This document shows positions 33,801-38,066 of a stretch of 38,066 bases of DNA, piece by piece (within the stretch, counting starts at the first letter, position 1; each line of letters begins with the position of its first letter). A model generated the notes under the pieces. The model had not been told where the DNA came from. It was given only the letters and a program-made list of their open reading frames with translations, and made no database searches. Position numbers and translations under genes: made by a program. The stretch comes from a virus. The stretch spans positions 1-38,066 of IMG/VR virus record IMGVR_UViG_3300044612_000742; one strand, 5' to 3'.

Positions 33801-34206
33801 GACGACGGGCACCAGAGCTGGAGAGTTGCGCTGCTGGCCCCTGCTCCACACGGATGGCCGTGGTAGCGGTGCCCCCAGCACCATCCAACGTCGTGAGCAC
33901 GAGGCGCACGTCCGTGATCGTCGTGCGGTCGATGGACGCCGGAATCTTGAACCGGAAGCCGGTCCAAGCGCCGGTGCTGGAGTTGGTTGACGTACCCGTC
34001 CACTGCCACGTCTGCGTTGACGTGAACGCAGCAGAATTGTAGGTGGCGTCGTCAGCCCCGGTCTCCTGCAAGATCGGCGGCTGCACGATGTCCGCATACT
34101 CGCCCCACGACGGTGCGGGGATGCTGACCGAAGCCTGTACGGCAGCAGGGGCGACCGTCCCCGGACTACCGGAGCCGCTCTGAGGGGCGAGCAGCGTCAG
34201 GAGCAT
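30856..34206 (-). CDS. Virion-linked alpha/beta-hydrolase (esterase-like) in a repeat array
   Basis: This 1116-aa protein starts at ATG 34206. Residues 40-225 look like a DNRLRE-type or related binding domain (FRFKIPASIDRTTITDVRLV ... PARRPQLLVTARQ). Residues about 255-640 are an alpha/beta-hydrolase: oxyanion-hole HGG at 297-299 (MWIHGGFFSQG), VVSVDYR at 324-330, nucleophile Ser390 in GHSAG, likely Asp568 in FGTADD, and His614 in GVDHEG. Order and spacing fit the carboxylesterase/acetyl-esterase class with the HGG motif. Residues about 645-1060 hold about 20 degenerate copies of 'AVAAVxxIPAPxWGxG', with two more copies before the enzyme domain (near 27 and 240). The C-terminus has a Trp/Pro-rich end. 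It likely removes acyl groups from a host surface polymer. Activity is not proven. Confidence 0.8.
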   Translation of the reverse strand: MLLTLLAPQSGSGSPGTVAPAAVQASVSIPAPSWGEYADIVQPPILQETGADDATYNSAAFTSTQTWQWTGTSTNSSTGAWTGFRFKIPASIDRTTITDVRLVLTTLDGAGGTATTAIRVEQGPAAQLSSSGARRPDTLWASIGAGSGDTAQVAWTHVGAAADATNTSPNISAAVVAALASINQSTEYLNVMIGPTGSSTSRYRTFSHDDSTPARRPQLLVTARQLVNPTPTVAPVNAATSIPTPTSTPPISIAYTNGTALTFKDLPNSAPGGRNLSLWLPNGTAPETGWPLFMWIHGGFFSQGSRSEIPSSLVNQLLDRGIAVVSVDYRLTEAIAGGAFAEATLSNGNEASFPLGIHDVKVALRFFRRDKLESNLYNIDTDNTIISGHSAGTSIAQFVAFTKGDTTTYSGIYPGSWPAGDIFNPNRHQRPAHVGRSNGAPNTSYPFDFGQNGDTITASGNSLTLNNSYTIKGMFLFAPVVSPQNAVNPTLTPNGSNRIVISLGRRYLVSRSGHAISEASIDTTVYGELDVDKYINPASGSPTINEPYRGKAAVVPDFPIGIVFGTADDLTTKAAHYDQLVTALTNVGYVTGPPTPGVISSEKLTYFELAGVDHEGAKTNATGIANFFSWLDAFSDVIISPESVAATSSIPAPTWGSGTLPTAVAAVTAILQPLINSGTLPTAVAAVSAIPAPGWGQQAVPSSVTAVTTISAPAVSSGATASVSVVASISTIPAPGWGAGPLPTAVAATSSITAPTWGSGTVPAAVAAIAAIPSPTTSSGATAPASVVAAVTAIPASLWGAGLAPAVVTATAAIPAPGVSAGISLTPSVVAATATIPAPSWGAGTLPTSVGAAVSVPEPSWVTGTMVGPSAVAAVAAVPTPLWGSGIAAGVVAVVSSAPTPALSMQITASIVAAGTSVPAPSVISGGAATPSAVGTTAGIPAPFVSAQGTAQPLPAVATSQIPVPILISGSRLVPSGLQVSASIPTPTRKVNVVPAVVVASAAIPAPAATGQWIVSASTVSANSSLPTPLFGSGVVLSAVVSFAVVPEPQAYGPDWLASTQVVAVLPQLPTPRKYVLQPVVLTRKNLNGPETPIGQITWFDGTVETPVDLFWTTGS
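31030..32274 (-). repeat. About 20 degenerate IPAPxWG repeats
   Basis: Residues about 645-1060 of the esterase-like protein repeat a unit of about 20-23 residues with the core 'xAVAAVxxIPAPxWGxG'. Examples: SSIPAPTWGSG, SAIPAPGWGQQ, STIPAPGWGAG, ATIPAPSWGAG, TSVPAPSVISG. Later copies drift (IPVPIL, IPTPTR, LPTPLF). The alternating hydrophobic pattern ending in Pro-rich turns suggests a stacked or extended stalk. The DNA copies share only part of their bases, so the array is old compared with the other repeats in this window. Confidence 0.85.
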
Positions 34207-34212
34207 GAGCTG

Positions 34213-34377
34213 TTACAGGAGGCTCTGGAGCTGAGTGATCGTCAACTCGGTGTCGGTGATCTCGGCGTCGAGTTCGTTGACCCGCTCAAGGTTGCCGATG
34301 GTGACGGCGTGGCCTCGCTGCTGGCCGAGGGTCGACAGCCGGTTGGCGAGGATGAGCTTGAGGTCGTCGAGGGTCAT
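34213..34377 (-). CDS. Small 54-aa coiled-coil-like protein
   Basis: This short gene fills the space between the 540-aa structural gene (ending at 34390) and the esterase-like gene. ATG at 34377 has GGGAGC 4 bp upstream, and TAA is at 34213. The sequence starts MTLDDLKLILANRLSTLGQQ and ends ELTITQLQSLL. Leu, Ile and Val occur at heptad-like spacing (NLERVNELDAEITDTELTIT), so a short coiled coil is likely. Similar tiny helical proteins beside fibre genes sometimes act as assembly helpers. That role is inference. Confidence 0.6.
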   Translation of the reverse strand: MTLDDLKLILANRLSTLGQQRGHAVTIGNLERVNELDAEITDTELTITQLQSLL

Positions 34378-34389
34378 CGGCGCTCCCGG

Positions 34390-36012
34390 TCAGACGAGGG
34401 GGATGAGTTCTTGGGTCAACTGCGACAGGTGCGACTGCAACAGGACAACGTCGTACAGGTCGCTCCCGTCGATCGCGGCATACGCTGCCATCCTCTGGCC
34501 GACCACTGCGGAGCCGCTCTGAATGAAGTCCGTGGCGACGTGCGGGGAGAGCACCCGATTCGCTGCGTCGAACCGGTAGATCTGCGACACCTGCGACGCG
34601 ACGTAGATGTTCATGTAGGTGTAGCGCCCCTCATTGCCGAACGGCGAGTGCGCTGCGGTGGAGCCGGTGGCGATGTTGTCCAAGCCGCCGTCGTAGGTGA
34701 CAGCGCCGGTCCACAGCGGCGGTGCGCCTGCGGTCGGGGAGCCGGTGCCGCCGGAGAGGTCGAGCAGGTCGAGCGTGGTCGTCGCGCCGCGGAAGTTGAA
34801 GCAGAAGGCGTGGCGTGCGTTGCGGGGCGTGTCGGGCTGGATGCCCCACGACGGTGCCCACACGTTGCCTGCGCCGTGGTTGCCGGGGGCAGCGGCGATC
34901 CAAGTTGCGTTCCAAGCGTTGGCGGCGATGGTCACATTGCCGGTGTAGGAGGCGTCAGAGAAGTTGTAGACGTAGGTGGCGGTGTTCGCCGTCGTGCGGA
35001 GCAGAACGAGGTTCGGCAGCTCAATGACGTACTTGGCGGTGGCACTCGGCTGGGTCGTCCAGGCCGCGCCGAGCGTGTAGACCGGCGACGCCCCGGCGGT
35101 GTGGTGCAGGATGACTCGCCGCTGACCGACCGAGGCGGGTGTGGTCGAGTCGGCCACGATGCGGATCTGGAAGTTGCGGTACTCGTTCGCAGCGATGACG
35201 GCGTCACCGCCGCTCGCCTGCCCGGTGAGCGTGCTCGCTGCCGATGCGGTGGCGGTGAGCGAGTTCAGGCCGGTGTCGTAGGTGAAGCTGCCCTTGACCA
35301 TGCCCTCACCGGGGGCGTGGTTGTGGGGAACGTACTGCTCGTCCAGCACCGTCGCTGCGGAGTCCGTCGTGATCGACGCCGCGAGGTTCGTGTTGCTGCG
35401 ATCAGCGTAGGTGTTCGTCGCCACCTCGAAAGAGCGGAAGGTCGAGGCAGCGAGCGTGCTGGCCCCCAACATGAACAAGCGGCCCGACAGCAGTTCGTAA
35501 CGGGCACCCGAGGCTGGGGTGAACGTGAACGCTGCGTCGACCGTGATCACCGGGGCTGTGCCGCTGGTGTTGGCGACGATCGACCGTTCTTCGGTCTTGC
35601 CGGCCGTGGTGTCGATGATCCGCAGGCGGTAGCCGAGGTCACCTGACCCGCCCCGGTTGGCGAGCATGTTCACACCGACCGCCGACGGGAGCGCCGTCGA
35701 GATGACCACCGATGTAGTGGTGGCCCCCGCGGCGATCGTGCCGACCGCGCCGAAGCTCGGAGCGAACCACGACGTGGACCCTGCACCGAAGGTGCCGCCC
35801 AGCGCAGGACTGGCGAGGTTCTGCCACGACTTCTGCACGATGTTGAATCGCCGCAGGGTCGTGTTGTTACCGAGGAAGTACACGAACGGGTTGCGCGTCG
35901 CGTTGTTGCGGAGGTCTGACGCCATACTCGCCCCCGCCGCATGAGCGCCGATGTTCGGCGTCGTCTGCGCCCACATCTGACGGTCGATGACCTTCTTGAA
36001 CGTGTTTGCCAT
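34390..36012 (-). CDS. Large virion structural protein, beta-rich
   Basis: The 540-aa product starts at ATG 36012, with AAGG about 11 bp upstream. It begins MANTFKKVIDRQMWAQTTPN and SDLRNNATRNPFVYFLGNNT. Then come repeated beta segments with 'GTFGAGSTSWFAPSFGAVG', 'GYRLRIIDTTAGKTEERSIV' and 'GRLFMLGASTLAASTFRSFE'. Two halves show a similar order: 'ANEYRNFQIRIVADSTTPAS' with 'RRVILHHTAGASPVYTLGAA' mirrors the earlier RLRIIDTTAGKTEERSIVANTSGTAPVITVD, so an internal duplication is likely. The pattern 'R.I..tt.g....R.i..ntsGtaPv.tv...' is common in environmental phage structural proteins, as I recall. It may be a capsid decoration or propeller-like fibre protein. No enzyme motif is seen. Confidence 0.75.
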   Translation of the reverse strand: MANTFKKVIDRQMWAQTTPNIGAHAAGASMASDLRNNATRNPFVYFLGNNTTLRRFNIVQKSWQNLASPALGGTFGAGSTSWFAPSFGAVGTIAAGATTTSVVISTALPSAVGVNMLANRGGSGDLGYRLRIIDTTAGKTEERSIVANTSGTAPVITVDAAFTFTPASGARYELLSGRLFMLGASTLAASTFRSFEVATNTYADRSNTNLAASITTDSAATVLDEQYVPHNHAPGEGMVKGSFTYDTGLNSLTATASAASTLTGQASGGDAVIAANEYRNFQIRIVADSTTPASVGQRRVILHHTAGASPVYTLGAAWTTQPSATAKYVIELPNLVLLRTTANTATYVYNFSDASYTGNVTIAANAWNATWIAAAPGNHGAGNVWAPSWGIQPDTPRNARHAFCFNFRGATTTLDLLDLSGGTGSPTAGAPPLWTGAVTYDGGLDNIATGSTAAHSPFGNEGRYTYMNIYVASQVSQIYRFDAANRVLSPHVATDFIQSGSAVVGQRMAAYAAIDGSDLYDVVLLQSHLSQLTQELIPLV

Positions 36013-36025
36013 GAGGCTGGGCCTT

Positions 36026-36469
36026 TCAGGTGATGCGAGCGCGGTGGCAGTCGGCCCATGCGCTCATGTTCGTGGCGTTGATGAGCATGGAGCCGTTGCG
36101 GCCGTCGATGTTCGTGAGGCCGGTGACCGTCGTGATCGTGCCGCCGCTGATGGACGACACGGTCGATACCGTCGTGATGGTCCCTGACTCGATCACTGCC
36201 GTGGAGCGCTGGCGGCGCAGAAGCGAGTCGAAGCCCGGCGGGGACTGCAATAGCATGAGCAGCCGGGACATGAGCGAGTGCGGCGTGCCGATCTCGGACA
36301 CCTGCAACGGGTTGGCGTCGCTGATGTCCGTTGCGGTCTTGGCATCGTCTGCGCCACTGAACGTGACGAGGCCGACAGCCTGCGCCTGAGCGGTCTCGCC
36401 GGAGTAGGACACCTCACGGGTGGCGACCTTCTCACCAGAGCCGGGCGTGTAACCGACATTGTCAGCCAC
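36026..36469 (-). CDS. Small virion protein, hypothetical
   Basis: This 147-aa protein starts at GTG 36469, with GAGGT 5 bp upstream. The opening MADNVGYTPGSG resembles the start of a group of structural proteins often found in marine and freshwater phage contigs ('MADNVgYTPGtG'), from memory. The middle has a helix with HSLMSRLLMLLQSPPGFDSL, and the C-terminal part is Thr/Gly-rich with STVSSISGGTITTVTGLTNI. No known domain. It lies between two other structural genes, suggesting an accessory virion component. Confidence 0.65.
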   Translation of the reverse strand: MADNVGYTPGSGEKVATREVSYSGETAQAQAVGLVTFSGADDAKTATDISDANPLQVSEIGTPHSLMSRLLMLLQSPPGFDSLLRRQRSTAVIESGTITTVSTVSSISGGTITTVTGLTNIDGRNGSMLINATNMSAWADCHRARIT

Positions 36470-36477
36470 GGGTCACC

Positions 36478-36978
36478 TCACGGCTGCGGGTCGATGGTGA
36501 AGATCACGTTGTTGACCGCAGGCGTGGTCAGATCAGCCCAGTCGATCGTGAACGTACCGCCACCCGACGAGCCGACGGTGCCGAACCTCACCGCCACGAT
36601 ACAGGCGTCAGCGACCGGGGAGGTGGCCCCGTCGTCGTAGACCACACAGCCGAAGACGTTGGAGAACTGGGCGCTCGCCCACGACACGGTCGAGGCTGCC
36701 GAGCAGACCAGCAGGCCGCCGTTGACCGCCCACGTCACTGTGCCGACGGGGTTCCCGCCCGTGGTGTAGTTCGAGCCGCCGGTGGGCAAGAGTTCGCCAG
36801 TGGTGCTGTACCCGAGGGGAGTGGTACCGAGCGGGTCCTGATTCATGGAGTCGTTGTACAAGGCGACCTTGATACGGTTCGTCGGGGTCGTACTGTCGAG
36901 GTCGATGTCGGTTGCCGACGCTCCCCATGCGGCGAGAAGGTTCGCTGCGTAGAGGCTGCTTGCTGTAGGGAAGGGCAT
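36478..36978 (-). CDS. Virion-type protein, beta-rich, hypothetical
   Basis: The 166-aa product starts at ATG 36978, with AAGGAG 9 bp upstream inside the end of the preceding gene. It opens with a helix (SSLYAANLLAAWGASATDID), then has RIKVALYNDSMNQDP and YSTTGELLPTGGSNYTTGG, a pattern seen in phage structural proteins with a small beta-sandwich. TFTIDWADLTTPAVNNVIFT closes the sheet. The protein has no signal sequence or membrane helix. Its partner genes on both sides also look like virion proteins. Exact place in the particle unknown. Confidence 0.7.
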   Translation of the reverse strand: MPFPTASSLYAANLLAAWGASATDIDLDSTTPTNRIKVALYNDSMNQDPLGTTPLGYSTTGELLPTGGSNYTTGGNPVGTVTWAVNGGLLVCSAASTVSWASAQFSNVFGCVVYDDGATSPVADACIVAVRFGTVGSSGGGTFTIDWADLTTPAVNNVIFTIDPQP

Positions 36979-36981
36979 TGC

Positions 36982-37203
36982 TCAGGACTCCTTGTTGAGG
37001 GGGAGCTTCACGACATCAGGGGTCATTGTGCAATCCCAAGTGCCGTCGGGCTTGTGTGTCTCGTAACCGGCGCGCCTGCCGTTGTACTCATTGACAAGTT
37101 CCACATGCTTGACGTCCTTGTCCCTGTCAACCATCACACGAGGCTTACGGGGAGCACCAAACGAGATACTGCGGATCTTCTCCTTGAAAGCAAGATCAGT
37201 CAC
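36982..37203 (-). CDS. Small basic hypothetical protein
   Basis: The 73-aa product starts at GTG 37203; no clear ribosome site precedes it. It is rich in Lys, Arg and Asp: KEKIRSISFGAPRKPRVMVD, RDKDVKHVELVNEYNGRRAG and KPDGTWDCTMTPDVVKLP. The charge pattern suggests a small beta-rich accessory protein. It ends 3 bp before the next start, so coupling is likely. I do not recognise it. Confidence 0.55.
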   Translation of the reverse strand: MTDLAFKEKIRSISFGAPRKPRVMVDRDKDVKHVELVNEYNGRRAGYETHKPDGTWDCTMTPDVVKLPLNKES

Positions 37204-37223
37204 GGCTCGATACTACAGCTTTC

Positions 37224-37436
37224 TCAGACCGCAGGTCTGGCGATAAGCCCGACGAAACCGGTAGGAATGGGTTCCCCCTGCTGAAGGAAGAGCATCGACC
37301 CTGCCACGCCAGCAGGACCGGTAGGTCCCGTTGGACCCATGGGTCCCGCAGGGTACCTGACGATGATGTCCGGGCCAGAAGGCCCATCTCCAGTTTCGTT
37401 CTGGTCTGGCAACAGGGGGTAGGGGGAGCTAGGCAT
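37224..37436 (-). CDS. Small protein with a short collagen-like stretch
   Basis: This 70-aa protein starts at ATG 37436, with GAGG 5 bp upstream, and ends before the small basic gene. Residues about 31-47 have the Gly-X-Y run [16 protein letters not shown], like the repeats in the 924-aa fibre. The flanks are Pro-rich (SSPYPLLPDQ) and hydrophobic (SMLFLQQGEPIPTGFVGLI). It could be a tip or connector for a neighbouring fibre, or a remnant of a larger fibre gene. Too short for a firm call. Confidence 0.55.
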   Translation of the reverse strand: MPSSPYPLLPDQNETGDGPSGPDIIVRYPAGPMGPTGPTGPAGVAGSMLFLQQGEPIPTGFVGLIARPAV

Positions 37437-37443
37437 GTCTGCC

Positions 37444-38066
37444 TCAGATCTTCACGTAGTACGTGACGGCCAAGTGGGACGGGGTGGTGTTCACAGAACG
37501 TGATTCTCCCACAGCAGACTCTGGCGGGAGACTGTGCGTATGACCGCCTGCAGAGGAGATACTCACAGTGTGGGTGTGGGACCCGGTCAGGGTCACGGCG
37601 TGGGTGTGAGCACCGCTACTGGGAATGGTGATGTCGGTCTTGTCGATGGTCGTGAACGGCATCGCCCCGACTCGCCATGTGTGGCTGGAATCGGTCACGA
37701 TCCCGTCAAGGGTGCTCTCCCCGTTCCACATCGTGACGATGAAGTTGGTCGGCACGTTGAGTCCGTGCTGGCCCCGGTGAGCGTGGCCGGGGTCGGTTAC
37801 CGGATGGCTGTGCTGCCCGGCGGTGACGTTGTGACTGTGCTGCCCGGCGCTGTTGGCAGACCCAGAATGGCTGTGCTCTCCCGCAGTGGCGGTCGCCCCG
37901 ACGTTGTTGAAGTGCCGGTGGGCGGGCAGGTTGGCCGCTGTCAGCACTACGGAGTTGGACCCTGCCAAGGCTCCCGGTGTCCCCCCGAGCAGCGTGCGGC
38001 CCTGCAGGTTCGGCAACGTCCACGTTCCGTTGTTGTTGTCCCACGAAGAGAATGGCGCCGCCAAGT
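37444..38066 (-). CDS. Phage tail collar/fibre protein, His-rich C-terminus (partial)
   Basis: The gene runs off the right edge; only the C-terminal 206 residues or so are in the window. The first in-frame TTG at 38064 is not taken as the true start. FSSWDNNNGTWTLPNLQGRT and LLGGTPG match the end of tail-collar (microcystin-dependent protein type) domains, in which '..F.lPdl.GR...G' is conserved. Eight HxH motifs follow (at about 49, 64, 76, 85, 94, 153, 163 and 175 of the visible part), for example EHSHS, QHSHN, QHSHP, GHAHR. Such HxH sites in T4 gp12 and gp37 bind metal ions in a trimer. It is likely a short or long fibre tip protein. N-terminal part not seen. Confidence 0.8.
   Translation of the reverse strand, partial: LAAPFSSWDNNNGTWTLPNLQGRTLLGGTPGALAGSNSVVLTAANLPAHRHFNNVGATATAGEHSHSGSANSAGQHSHNVTAGQHSHPVTDPGHAHRGQHGLNVPTNFIVTMWNGESTLDGIVTDSSHTWRVGAMPFTTIDKTDITIPSSGAHTHAVTLTGSHTHTVSISSAGGHTHSLPPESAVGESRSVNTTPSHLAVTYYVKI

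Noticed and set aside
34309-35646. Long + strand open frame (445 codons)
   Set aside because: Antisense to the 540-aa structural gene, rich in Arg, Gly and Val; a GC-driven shadow.
1-38066. tRNA genes, integrase, insertion sequences
   Set aside because: I saw no cloverleaf-type sequence, no recombinase or transposase motifs and no inverted terminal repeats. A tRNA scan was not possible by hand, so a divergent tRNA cannot be fully excluded.

Overview
The window is part of the virion structural region of a tailed phage with a contractile tail (myovirus type), or a prophage or metagenomic copy of one. The direct evidence is a recognisable set of contractile-tail parts in the usual order: sheath, gp19-type tube, a chaperone with an apparent frameshift extension, tape measure, tube/baseplate adaptor, LysM-like protein, gpD-type hub, gp25-type wedge, gpJ-type wedge and gpI-type fibre protein. 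The DNA looks GC-rich, uses many GTG starts, and packs genes with ATGA/GTGA/TAATG overlaps. These traits, plus three peptidoglycan hydrolase domains and one protein resembling secreted actinobacterial proteins, suggest an actinobacterial host. That host call is an inference. I see no integrase, tRNA, insertion sequence or CRISPR array.

Layout. Two overlapping genes on the + strand (1-1052) converge on a long block of - strand genes that fills the rest of the window. A small hairpin lies at the junction. In the direction of transcription (38 kb down to 1 kb) the - strand block reads as follows. (1) 38.1-34.2 kb: the end of a collar-type, His-rich fibre gene, a small collagen-like protein, several small virion-type proteins, a 540-aa structural protein and a 54-aa coiled-coil-like protein. 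(2) 34.2-30.9 kb: a 1116-aa protein carrying an alpha/beta-hydrolase (esterase-like) domain set in a degenerate repeat array. (3) 30.8-28.2 kb: three proteins that may be neck/connector components. (4) 28.2-21.4 kb: a 924-aa collagen-like fibre, a glycosidase-like protein, a fibre and a structural protein. (5) 21.3-9.1 kb: neck/tail completion, sheath, tube, chaperone, tape measure and baseplate. (6) 9.1-1.1 kb: a small protein, a beta-propeller-like protein, a gpI/Gly-rich fibre fusion and three further exposed tail proteins.

How the parts fit. The neck proteins join head to tail. Sheath and tube form the contractile tail, whose length is set by the tape measure, which also carries M15 peptidase and SLT transglycosylase domains. 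The adaptor carries an NlpC/P60 peptidase, so three chemically distinct wall-cutting domains sit along the tail. Fibre genes on both sides of the tail module supply a large set of binding and possible surface-degrading functions (collagen-like, Gly-rich, glycosidase-like, esterase-like, beta-propeller, carbohydrate-binding-like).

The most interesting points are the repeat-embedded esterase-like protein, the GDPD-like plus glycosidase-like fusion, the hidden frameshift extension of the tail chaperone, and the number of lytic domains in the tail tip. All functional names come from reading motifs by eye. No database search was run.
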